Source: Conus ventricosus
Lineage: Eukaryota > Mollusca > Gastropoda > Neogastropoda > Conidae
Assembly: GCA_018398815.1 (NCBI GenBank)
Contig: CM031611.1
Span: 79,996,236-80,060,235 of the forward strand
Length of the DNA stretch: 64,000 nucleotides
Direction of reading: 5' to 3'
Shown piece after piece: positions 44,137 to 54,399 of this stretch (position 1 is its first letter; each line of letters begins with the position of its first letter). The position numbers and the translations under genes are program-made. The notes beneath the pieces were generated by a model that did not search any database, was not told the DNA's origin, and worked only from the letters and a program-made list of their open reading frames with translations.

Positions 44137-44684
44137 GTGAGCAGCAGAAGAGACAGAGAAAGAGAGAGAGAGAGAGGGAGCGAGAGAGCAGACATGTATT
44201 TGTACGAGCGTTTTTTGTGGAACAAAATAATGGATGCATTTGTCACATTAGTAGCATCATTTTTTTCACTGCAATAGATGCAGTAGAAGGAAAAAATGTT
44301 GTTCTTATGTTTCATTGTGTGGAGGCATATGACTGTCCATCTTTTTTTTTCTCCATTCTTATTTGGTTTGTTGAAGTGAACATGAAGGTAATGAGCAAAA
44401 GAGTTGAAATTCACAAAATTAAAAAAGAAACAAGTTCCCAAGGATGTAGAAATGATAGTAATTACAGTTTTATTCTCAGAGATATCAACCTATTAATGAT
44501 TAAGAGTACAGTTTTATGTGCGAAATATGTGAGTACAAATGGTGTTTTTTTTAAGCGCAATTCTTTGCTGTATTTTCAGATACCAGGAGCAAACTATGAT
44601 TATTTTGCGTGAGAAAGCTTCCTTTCAGAAGAAAGGAAATCTTAAATGAGGTAGAGAACAGTAAACAGTAAATAGTGAACAAGT
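44137..44684. other. ANKRD49 intron 4, first part, nothing recognised
   Basis: AT-rich with a GA tract near 44,155-44,185. No feature recognised. Confidence 0.4.
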
Positions 44685-44686
44685 AA

Positions 44687-44962
44687 GGTAACTCTTGCTC
44701 CCCATGATGAAATGAATACACGCTCCTATCTCCAAACGAATACTGCTTACGACACTAAATCTCTAGCAGAAATGACAACACAGAACACACAAAGAGCACA
44801 GGGTATATGGGCAAGCCTGGAACATCATTTTGGGGGGATGGCTCCTTGTTTGCTCTGTGTGCTCTGTGTTGTCATTTCTGCTATTCGATTCAGTGTCGTA
44901 AGCAGCGTTTGTTTGGAGTTATGGGCATGTATTTATTTCATCATGGGGAAGCAAGAGTTACC
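44687..44962. mobile_element. Foldback (palindromic) MITE-like element
   Basis: The left arm (from GGTAACTCTTGCTCCCCATG to ACAAAGAGCAC, about 44,688-44,802) and right arm (GTGCTCTGTGTTGTCATTTC to AAGCAAGAGTTACC, about 44,857-44,960) are inverted, with ~85% identity and a ~55-base loop. No coding capacity. Intronic in ANKRD49. Confidence 0.8.
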
Positions 44963-45411
44963 CTTCTTGTTTATTATTTTCTTCTAGATGATCTCCCATG
45001 GCTTGCCATTGAACTGGGTAAGCGGAAGTGAAAGAATTAAAATCAGTTGCCAGCTTCGGGACAGTGCAAGTTCAGCCTTTAACTGGTTGTTGATCACTAC
45101 TATGCACATGATTAGCTGGTCGTTCAGAGAGTTTATAAGGCTGTGAATTTGAGATTCGTAAATCATGCAAGTCATCAGTTTATTTGCTGTGACTTTTGGA
45201 ACAGCTGCTGGAATTTCTTTGCTGGAAAACAAATCAGGTTTTCCTCATACAAAAAATTGGTTGAGTGGAAAGTAATTCAGCGAAAATGTTAGGGTTCAAC
45301 TGGTTAGCACTTCTGCATCCCTTTAAGAGCCATTTGATCCTCAGAGAAATTGAGTTTTGATGTTGCGGTTACTGAAACCAACGTTTGGAGAATGTGCATG
45401 AAAAAATATGG

Positions 45412-45413
<2 letters not shown>

Positions 45414-45445
<32 letters not shown>
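45414..45445. repeat. (GT)n microsatellite
   Basis: About 15 GT units in ANKRD49 intron 4. Confidence 0.9.
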
Positions 45446-45446
<1 letters not shown>

Positions 45447-45639
45447 GCAAATGCTTTGGAGGACACTGTAGAGCCATAGACTTGCATTAGGAGGAAAAAA
45501 AGAACATTTCGTAAGCACAGTTTCATGTGCGGGTGTTTCAGTGGGGGGAACTAGGATGGGTGACAGGGAGGGGGCTTCGTAAGGGATAGAGAGAAGTGAT
45601 ACACACTAATAATTCCTTTTTTAAATGAGGTATGGGGAG

Positions 45640-45925
45640 GTTTTGAGTTATTTTCATTATCAGGTAGAGCAGTTTAGATGTGTGTTCTCCTTTTTTTTGG
45701 TTGAGATACACATAAGTATGCAGGATTTTTTTTATAGGGATAGGGAGGTTAGAGTTATCATTTTTGTCATTAGGCAGCGCAGTGTGCACATGCATTTACT
45801 TTTTTTGGTTGAGTACATATAAGTGTGCAAGATGGGAGGTATTGAATTATCTTTTCTTTATTAGGCAGAGCAGTTTATAACATATGTTCTCCTTTCTGTT
45901 GTTGTTGAGATACACTTAAGTATGG
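45640..45925. repeat. Three diverged tandem copies, ~90-115 bp, before ANKRD49 exon 5
   Basis: Each copy has a T-rich block, GAGATACACATAAGTATG-like words and a TTAGGCAG(A/C)GCAG word. The last copy runs into the CTAAC branch-point-like sequence and acceptor of exon 5. Confidence 0.65.
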
Positions 45926-45954
45926 AAGGTCTAACCCTTGCTGTGCATCTCCAG

Positions 45955-46298
45955 AAGCTGATACTGCGCGGGGCAGACGTGCTGGCCAGAACAGGGGACG
46001 GCTGGCAGCCTCTGCACAGGCCTGTCGCTGGAACTGCGTGCGTGTGGCCGAGCTCCGCTCACAAGGGCGCCGACATCAACAGCCAGAGCTTTGGGGGCCT
46101 GAGCCCGCTCCACCTGGCCTGCTCCGGCATGACAACGTGGAGGTGTGGAGCTGCTCCTGTCATGGCCGGCCGTGCGGGTCGACTTGGTCAGTCACGCCGG
46201 CCAGAGTCCGGCCAATCGGGCCCATGCAGTCGGAGGCTCGGGATCGCCTGTTCCGCATGGTGCTCCCATTTGTGAACGAGTTGTACCCTGCTACCTGA
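45955..46298 (+). CDS. ANKRD49: ANKRD49 orthologue, last exon (remaining ankyrin repeats, stop)
   Basis: The acceptor CTGTGCATCTCCAG opens KLILRGADVLARTGDGWQPL (second repeat). The third repeat reads KGADINSQSFGGLSPLHLA, then in a shifted frame MELLLSWPAVRVDLVSHAGQ, and finally RLFRMVLPFVNELYPAT with the stop at 46,296-46,298. The order (GADV...DGWxPLH, DINxQS...LSPLHLA, ELLL, short hydrophobic tail) is that of ANKRD49. About four single-base shifts (near 46,015, 46,058, 46,130 and 46,240) break the frame in this GC-rich exon. With ~225 residues overall it would match the ~239 of the human protein. I favour consensus error, but pseudogenisation cannot be excluded. Confidence 0.8.
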
Positions 46299-46498
46299 AA
46301 GGTGTCAGTTTGGGTGGTCGAATGTGAGTGTTGGGTTGTAGGCTCTGGCCGCATCATTCGCAGACCGTTTTGTTTTAGGTCCCTGCATGTATGGATGGAA
46401 ACAGTTTTCTGATGCGGTGCCCAGAAAAGAAGAGAAAGAGGATGCATGTAGATGTAATGGGGGTTTGGGGATGTCCCCTGTGAAATTGATTTATGGAT

Positions 46499-46895
46499 TT
46501 CTTTCTTTCTTTCTGCGTACGCGGCCGATACTCCTGCGGACACTGCCTGTATACAGGCAGTGGAGTTATGTGGTATACCGTTTTTTTTTTCCCGCCATTA
46601 AGGCAGCCATACTCCAACTTCGGGGAAGGTGCATGCTATGTGTAACGTGTCATCCATTCCAACGGCCAAACTGGCCTTCTCTTCCGAAAGTTGGTGATGG
46701 GATTTACGTGTGTGCAAGATGTGCGTGCTTCCCACACGGAACCTCGGTTTATAGTCTCTTTTCGAAGGACTGTGGGGGGGAATGGAGTCAAACCAATGTT
46801 AACTCCGAGGGAAAATCCCCCTGTACCGAAATTCGAACCCCGCAACCCAGGATCACGAGTCCGGCGCTCTCCCAACTGAGCTATTCCGGCCCCCT
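46499..46895 (-). mobile_element. tRNA-derived SINE with perfect 14-bp target-site duplication
   Basis: On the minus strand the 5' end (46,895) reads GGGGCCGGAATAGCTCAGTT, with A-box AGCTCAGTTGGGAGAGCG, an anticodon-like region CTCGTGATCC and B-box GGTTCGAATTTC. The body has TTGGTTTGACTCC and GGCCAGTTTGGCCG. The 3' tail is a GAAA repeat. ATTGATTTATGGAT flanks both sides (46,485-46,498 and 46,896-46,909). The perfect duplication suggests a recent insertion, 200 bases past the ANKRD49 stop and so possibly within its 3' UTR. Confidence 0.92.
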
Positions 46896-47119
46896 ATTGA
46901 TTTATGGATGATTTCCCTTTTTTTTTTACCCGTTGGGTGTTTTTTTTGTTTTTTTGATATTTCCCGTTCACCTAACTAAAAGGTAGAGAACACTAAAACG
47001 AACCAGGAAAACAACTGACAAAACAATTTATTCCAACTGGAATCAACAAGTGAGTGAAGTCAGTACTTTTTTTTTATTGTAACACTTTTTTTTTTGAGAC
47101 AGCGTGTGTGTGTGGGGGA

Positions 47120-47840
47120 AAAGAATGGGGAGGGACAGTTAGGTGGGTCAAAGGGGAAGAATGGGTAGAGGAGACAGTTAGGTGGGTCAAGGGAAGAATG
47201 GGGAGAGGGGACAGTTAGGTGGGTCAAAGGGGAAGAATGGGTAGAGGAGACAGTTAGGTGGGTAAAAGGGGGAAGAAGGGGTAGAGGAGACAGTTGGGTG
47301 GTCAAAGGGGAAGAATGGGTAGAGGGGACGTTAGGTGGGTCAAAGGGGAAAATGGTAGAGGGGACAGTTAGGTGGGACAAAGGGAAGAATGGGTAGAGGG
47401 GACAGTTTATGGGTAAAAGGGGAAAGAATGGGGAGGGGACAGTTAGGTGGGTCAAAGGGGAAAAGGGGGAGGGGGGACAGTTAGGTGGGTCAAGGGGAAG
47501 AATGGGTAGAGGGGGACAGTTAGGTGGGTCAAAGGGGAAGAATGGGAGAGGGGACAGGTGGGTCAAAGGGGAAGAATGGGGAGAGGGGACAGTTAGGTGG
47601 GTCAAAGGGGAAGAATGGGGAGGGGGACAGTTAGGTGGGTCAAAGGGGAAGAATGGGGAGAGGGACAGTTGGGTGGGTCAAAGGGGGAAGAATGGGGAGA
47701 GGGGACAGTTAGGTGGGTCAAGGGGAAGAAGGGGGAGAGGGGACAGTTAGGGGGGTCAAAGGGAAGAATGGGGAGAGGGGACAGTTAGGTGGGTCAAAGG
47801 GGAAGAATGGGAGAGGACAGTTAGGTGGGTCAAGGGAATG
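47120..47840. repeat. Minisatellite, 37-39-bp period, ~19 copies
   Basis: Unit GGGACAGTTAGGTGGGTCA + AAGGGGAAGAATGGGGAGAG, strongly purine-biased on the plus strand. Length differences are mostly in the G and A runs. Long frames on both strands (RWVKGE / PPNCP-type) are artefacts of the repeat. Confidence 0.95.
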
Positions 47841-47849
47841 TCATTTGCA

Positions 47850-49460
47850 CTGTTGTATGCAAGCAAAAAACAAAAAAAAGAATTGACACTTTAGGGTTAC
47901 CGGGGAAGAAATGTGCGGGATGCCGGTTTAAAGGCAGAATTGGATATGAGCATGGTTATGGGAAGAGTGCAAGAAGTGCATCAGCTGGCGCAGAGATGAA
48001 AAAAAAGCAGGTCAGAAATGTGACGAGTGAGTGGAAATTTAGTCCAGAGGACTGGGAGACGGTTTCTAAAGTAAATGCTGATACAGGAAATAACTGAACA
48101 AAAGATTTGTTGCATTATTTTTCCTTTAGTTTTTGTTGTGGCTTCCAGTGCAATACCTCCACATATTTTGATGTCACTGCACCTGTTCTTGGTGATAAGC
48201 AGCCAGCACCCTGTAGGGACCATTGATTGGACCTGTAGATAAGGTGACAGCCATGTGCTGGAAACTGCTTGTTGAAGTGCTCCATCTTGTGCTTTGTACC
48301 GTTCGTTGAGGACTTGTGCATGTTTTTGCTTATCTGAAAAAAACTGTATATTTCGTACTTACGGTTAGCATTTAACGCAGGTTAGGTTTTCATTTGCAGC
48401 AAGGAAATGGAAAAAAAATAAGAGAAATGAAATAGTTAAACAAAATGAAAGAATGTAAAAATAAAATGTACCGATTCTTAGTGACAAAAGATATGTTACA
48501 ACACTTTATATATGTGTTTTTAATGCCCATGAAAGAAGACGTGTAGAACAGTGTATGTACAGGGGTGCTACTGTGCCAGTTATGTGCCGGAATGCCGTTT
48601 TTTTAGTAATGGCTGGCACAGGCGATCCCGGTTTTTGTTTGTAAATCTGATGAGCAATAAATTTCAAGGAATGGTTTGAATTGGATGGCAGTTTCACTTT
48701 TCGTTTGAATTCCGATCCAATTTTTCAATGCGGTCTGTTCTCGCTGTTTCATGCTGGAGTACAAAGTGCTCCACTTCCTTCAGGTCGACTTGACACCCAA
48801 AAACAATCAGGGGTGCTACAGGAAAGAAGTGCTAAGGCCTGAAAGTAACAACCCCAATTTCACCAGGCCTGAAAATGACACATATGCCCAATAAAAGTGA
48901 AAATAGCCAACAGTGTTTAGATATTTTTAATGTAAAAAAAAAAGCCTGGCTTAGCTTAAAAAAGAAAAGACAATGCCCCATTTTCAATTACAAACGCATT
49001 ATACACGTGTACTCGTAAACCCCACAAAACATTTTGTCTCCTCCCAGAGAGAAATGAAGGCGTGTTAGAAAATTTGCCAGACCAGAATGCCAGCGATGCC
49101 CCCGTCATTGTTTACAACATCCGTCACTGTTCTATACACAAAGTTCACTGCAGTCCACCCTGCACACCTTTTGTGAATATGTCACACATTTCTTTGTCTC
49201 TTTCTGTCCACTATCTCCTTTTTCCCACCTATCCCCTTTAAAAAAAAAGTTTTTTCATACCTCAATTTCTGTCTTCAGGCCTCACATCTTGTTAGACCCA
49301 AAACTTGCAAAGCATTGAGCATCTCCGTCATCAGCCTAATACACTGTTTTGCTGTTATGTCCATGTTAATGTAGGGGCAGTACAAAAAAAAAAAGCAAAA
49401 ATATTGAAATGACAGTCTCTTACTGGTCTAAAATTTTAGTTTTAACAGCTAATTTTTAAA
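47850..49460. other. No assignable gene
   Basis: Frames up to 90 codons (47,825-48,097 plus) without family resemblance. AT-rich with A runs. Confidence 0.35.
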
Positions 49461-49463
49461 ACA

Positions 49464-51273
49464 TCACTCTTTTGCCTTTTTTGTGAAAAAACCTCTTATG
49501 TCCTGAGAACTTGCTTTTCTTTTGCTGGGATTTTCAGATTTTCTCTTCAGTATCTGGAAGGCACACAACAAATGGTTGGGATGCCTTTTCACACTCGCGA
49601 AGGTCTTTCCCAGATATACGGCTCCACATGATGCCGGGGAAAAGCAGTACATGTAGTTGAAATTGGGCAAGTTGCTCTGGGACGACTAGGCGATGAAGGA
49701 AATTTCTAACAGTATGTCCTCCAAACTAGGGAACAGTGGAGGGTGCTGCCGAGAAACACTACAACAGCATGCAGTGCCAGGCACCCATGTATTTTACCTG
49801 GCACAATGGTGTTTGGGCACCTCCTTTCGAAAGATGTGTCCAATGCTGTCAGAGATCAGTTTTCATTACCAAAGTGTGGGGAAAATGAGGCATATTGCTT
49901 GCAAAGAGACACATCAGGCGGTTGTGCTGAAGAGCCCCCCTTTTTCAACTGGGCATCTGACAAGTAGAAACTCTTTTTGCGGCTAATTCAACTGCAATTC
50001 GAACACGCATTTCAGGAGTTTGGTTTCATTTCCCAAAAAGCAAGAAATGAGGCGCATCTTGGCAAACATTTCCCATCCCCATAAATCCTTATTGGAAACC
50101 AATTAGGTCCATTTTTAGGATAGAGTCCTGCTGCATGGATGTCGCCTGGTATGATAAAAAGTCAAACACTTGCATACATCTCACGGGCCCATGTTGTTAG
50201 AAAAACTTGTTTCTGCCTCTTTCGCTACATTATGAAACGTTTCAAATGAATCACCAGCATGCTGAAGATTCTTCCTGAGACTTTCAAAGTATTCTTTCCG
50301 AGTTGTATTTGTTTGCAGAAGCAGATGACTGCTTGCTGGTTGAAGGCTGTGTGTGTGATGCAGATGACAGCTTGCTGGTTGAAGCCTGTGTCTTTGTTGT
50401 AGATGACTGCTTGCTGGTTGAAGGCGTGGTTTTGTTGCAGATGACTGCTTGCTGTTAAAGGGGCTGTGCTTTTGTTGCAGATGATTGCTTGCTGGTTGAA
50501 GGCTGGGGTTTTGTTGCAGATGACTGTTTTGCTGGTTGAGGCTGTGGTTTTGTTGCAGATGACTGCTTTGTTGGTTAAAGGCTGTGGTTTTGTTGCAGAT
50601 GACTGCTTGCGGGTTGAAGGCTGTGGTTTTATTGGGCAGATGATTGCTTGCGGGTTTGAAGGCTGTGGTTTTGTTGCAAAATGACTGCTTGCGGGTTGAA
50701 GGCTGGGGGTTTTATTGCAGATGACTGCTTGCGGGTTGAAGGCTGTGGTTTTGTTGCAGATAAACTGCTTGCTGGTTGAAGGCTGTGGTTTTGTTGCAGA
50801 TGACTGCTTGCTGGTTGAAGGCTGTGGTTTAATTGCAGATGATTGCTTGTGGTTGAAGGCTGTGGTTTTGTTGCAGATGACTGCTTGCTGGTTGAAGGCT
50901 GTGGTTTTATTGCAGATGACTGCTTGCTGGTTTGAAGGCAGTGGTTTTGTTGCAGATGACGCTTGCTGGTTGAAGGCTGTGCTTTTGTTGCAGATGACGC
51001 TTGCTGGTTGAAGGCTGTGCTTTTGTTGCAGATGTAGATGACTGTTTGCTGGCTGCTGCTGCTGATTTTGTCCCAGTCACAAATTGTCCCCACCCTGGGT
51101 TTGTTGCCTTGTTCAAGGAAGAAGATAGCATGCTTGCTTTTCATGACACACCTTTTCATGTCCTCAGTCACATCATGGCACAGCAGTTTACTGGGTTGCT
51201 TAAGCCTTTGTTTGATTACTGCTGTGGCCTCATAGTTTTCAAGGGAAATACAGGTGCGTTTCCTCCTCGACAA
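49464..51273 (-). CDS. Candidate minus-strand gene fragments, unknown
   Basis: Three minus-strand blocks look coding: ENYEATAVIKQRLKQPSKLL and DVTEDMKRCVMKSKHAIFF (51,240-51,110), continuing into the 39-bp minisatellite as SSATKPQPSTSKQ repeats; FESLRKNLQHAGDSFETFHN + VAKEAETSF (about 50,290-50,200); and ILKRKSENPSKRKASSQDIR with a stop at 49,464. They could be exons of one gene, with the minisatellite inside an exon or at its border, or relics of a transposase. No family recognised; exon limits not fixed. Confidence 0.25.
50325..51050. repeat. Minisatellite, 39-bp period, ~18 copies
   Basis: Unit GATGACTGCTTGCTGGTTG + AAGGCTGTGGTTTTGTTGCA. The spacing is 39 bases apart from single-base slips. 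Open on both strands because the period is a multiple of three. Each unit contains TTTTGTTGCAG, a splice-acceptor-like word. Confidence 0.95.
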
Positions 51274-52043
51274 TACCCCATGATATTGAAGCTGCCTTCT
51301 ACAACCCCCCGGGAGTTGAACCTTGCCGTGGGTCGGAGGGCTTGCGGGTCCTGTGATCCCTTAGGCTTGTGGCGGGGGCATCAATACTTGAGGATAGGCT
51401 GGTTTTTTAAACTACTTCTAGGCCTGAGAAGTGCAGATGCTGCCCTGGCCTAAGCATAACGTGGTAAGGGGGTTGATGCCCTGGTAGGGCTTCCCAAATG
51501 TCAGATAGGCTAAGGGTGGGGAAACCCTGACTAAGAGTAACCCGCCTTTCTCCTTTTTGTTTTCTGCCTTCCTTATTTGGCCCTTTTCTATCTTCGTCTC
51601 CCCCTTCAAGTCTTCTTTCCACACTCCTTTTCTCTTTGGGTCTCCTTAAGATCCCCCGCGTTTGCCGGCGGTGCGACTTTTGGTCGGAGGGGGATTGAGA
51701 TCCTGGTGATTGAGAGGGCCAGCGCTCTCAACACATCATTTTGGGGCTCGGACCTCTCCTAGACAGGAAGTACACTTTGGCCCGGGTTTTACTAATCGGC
51801 TCCCCTTTTTAGGGCTGGGTCAAAACAGGCATTTTTCTCCGGCGGGCCAAGGTAACCCCTGCAGTGCTCACTCTCTGTTCCCGGGAGTTGGGCATGATCA
51901 GGGGGATAGGGTTGGTGGGTTTTTTTGGTCTGTTGTATGTCTCTCCAAGCCTGGAAGGGGTCAAGACTTGGTTTCTTGGCCCTGGCCCCTTAGTTGGACT
52001 CCAAGGGGGTGGGTAAGGGAGGGATGAAAATAATAAACTAAAC

Positions 52044-52980
52044 ATGGCTTTTTCAAAAAAATATCCCCCCCAAAGGGAAAGAGGAAGGCCTTTACCCCCC
52101 ATTTAGGGCTTTCTCAAACAGATAGTGATTCTGACAGTGAGGTAAGACAGAGGACAGGTTTCTGGGCTTCCTGGCTTGTGGTGGAAGGGGACGAGCAGGA
52201 AAGGCCCCTTTCAGCTCTGAGCCCTTTGCTATCCCAAAAGGGCTTTCATGGTAAAAGCAGGTGAACCTAGTCCATAAAAAGGTTGGGGGAATGGTTCGTT
52301 TCTTATTCAATGTCGATCACAGAAACAATCTGAACAGCTGTTGAAAGGAACCAAACTAGTGGATAGGGAGATCAGGGTGATCCCCATAAACAGTTAAATT
52401 CGTCGAAAGGTGTGATTCGCTGTCGAGAGTTAGCAGGTTTTCTCGGAAGCAGAGATCAAAACAGAACTGGCGTCCCAGGGTGTGACGGAGGGCGCGGGGT
52501 TTGTCGGTAAAGAAAAGGTTCAGAGAGAGTGGCTACCAACACCCTCTTTCTGACATTCTGCAACCCTGTGTTGCCTCCGGTCATCAAAGTCGGTTACTTG
52601 AATGTTCGTGTTCAGCTCTATTTTGCCGTCCCCGTTGAGGTGTTTCAGATGCCAGAGGTTTGGCCATGCCCAGAGACCGCTGTTCTGGGCAGGAGGTGTG
52701 CGGTGTTTGCTGCAAGGCAATCCATGATGGGCCGTTGCAAAGACCCGGGCACATTGTGTAACTGCGGTGGCGATCATCCCTCCTCTTCCAGAACTGTCCT
52801 CTTTGGATTCAGGAATCCACCATTCAACGAATTAAAACAGAAAAGAAGATCTCCTTTTTTGAAGCCCGCAAGCAGGTTGTGGGCAGTCAGACTCCAACAG
52901 CTTCATATGCTTCGGCCGTAAAGACGGTTCCCGCAGTTCCCACTCGATCAGTCTGCTGTCAGACTGATGACTTTAACATT
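52044..52980 (+). pseudogene. LINE ORF1 (gag-like, CCHC zinc knuckles), frameshifted
   Basis: Starts MAFSKKYPPQRERG after the 5' UTR. EQLLKGTKLVDREIRVIPI (about 52,335-52,390) is the RRM-like region seen in these gag proteins. PLRCFRCQRFGHAQ (about 52,636-52,677) is the first CCHC knuckle, and TLCNCGGDHPSSS (about 52,754-52,792) the last. The rest is Pro/Thr/Ser-rich. It binds element RNA in the retrotransposition particle. At least four frame changes. Confidence 0.7.
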
Positions 52981-53417
52981 TTCCAAAACATTGCAAGGTA
53001 GAATTGTCAACTCTGGTGGATGCAGGTCCACCACCTTCCCACCCAAGTGACTGCCCCTGGTGGAGGCAAAAAACCCGCCACCCCTCAGACTGCCCAGCAG
53101 TCAAACAACATCTGCTGCTGGGCAGATTAAAAAAAACCAGCAATTCCGCCTCGAACTCTCCTATCCAGTGCCCGTGCGGGCAAGGGAGTTCCACCAGTGT
53201 GGAGAAAGGTGGAGATGAGGAAAAAAAAACCTCCACCATCTCCCAAATCCCAGACCCCACCATCTCCAAATTCCAGGCCTTTGGGCACCTGCGGGCAAGT
53301 CTGCCAGCAGGTCCAAAGACCACCACAGTCCAGTGAAACTAACTAATAAATTCGCTCCATTGAAGCGGACGTTGAAGAGGAGATGACCTGATTTCTCTCC
53401 TTTTCGCCCCTGCACCA

Positions 53418-54080
53418 TGGATAGTACAATATTCCATTGGAATATCCGTGGATAAATTCCAACTTTGAGGAGCTGCAGCTTCTTGTCAGTCTATAAAACT
53501 TCTGTCGTGGCTCTTCAGGAAACTCAAAATTTAAAACCAGAAGACCCTTTTCTCTTTCTGGCTTTAATATTCTTCAATCCTGCACAACATCCACGTTGGG
53601 ACGGTCGGGCGGTGTTGCCCTTCTCATACACAAAACTCTGCTGTATAGTCCTGTCGCTCTGTCTACCTCCCTTCAAGCTGTTGCTGCGAGAGTCACTCTC
53701 CACAAGAAATAAACAATCTGTTCTATTTATCTACCTCCTTCAGTCCCGGTTTGTCGTCAGGACCTTGTCAGTCTGATAGGAGAACTTCCTCGACCTTTTT
53801 TGCTGTTGGGTGACTTTAACGGTCCAATCCCTTTGGGGTAAATGTCGGTACGTCATCCAGAGGTCTGCTAATGGAGGATGTCCTTTCGGATTTGGATCTG
53901 TGTTTTTCTGAACGAGGATCTGCAACTTACCTCCACTCTTCCACAGGTTCACTTTCGTGTTTAGATTTGTCGGTTTGTGACCCCTCGTGGTCCTGGACTA
54001 TGAGTGGTCTGTCCATGACGATCTGCACGGAAGTGACCATTTCCCTGTCCCTTTCCCACAACCTGTAATAACTGAACACG
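53418..54080 (+). pseudogene. LINE ORF2, AP-type endonuclease domain, frameshifted
   Basis: MDSTIFHWNIRG (53,418) is the N-terminal N-x-R-G block. Then ALQETQNL (53,502), GRSGGVALLIHK (about 53,601), LPRPFLLLGDFNG (53,785-53,822) and SCLDLSVCDPSWSW (about 53,953) followed by SDHF-type sequence. The domain nicks target DNA to prime reverse transcription. Frames broken in several places. Confidence 0.75.
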
Positions 54081-54399
54081 TCTCTGTCCTCTTCAACACC
54101 TAAATTATAAGAAAGCAAACTGGGATTATTTGCAGCACTATTTCTGCGGAATTCCAGGACAACTAATTTTTCTTCAGAGTCCGGACCCAGCAGAATCACT
54201 GACTAACACTATGATCAAGTGTGCTAAAGCTTGTATTCCCGTGTCTTTCCGAAAACTTCAAATGCCAAAAACACCCTGGTTTGATTCAGACTGCCAACAA
54301 ATTTCCAAAGTTAGGGAAAAAGGGCTCAGCGTCAGGTGTACCAACGACCTTCGGGTCCCAACGCTCGAGCCCATCAAAACTCCGTGCTAAATCAAGACA

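Noticed and set aside
46810..46895. Functional tRNA gene on the minus strand
   Set aside because: The tRNA-like head continues into a ~400-bp SINE body with target duplications. The acceptor stem does not close.
47060..47788. Pro/Asn/Cys-rich and Gly/Lys-rich frames up to 181 codons
   Set aside because: By-products of the 37-39-bp purine-rich minisatellite, with frame changes at each slip.
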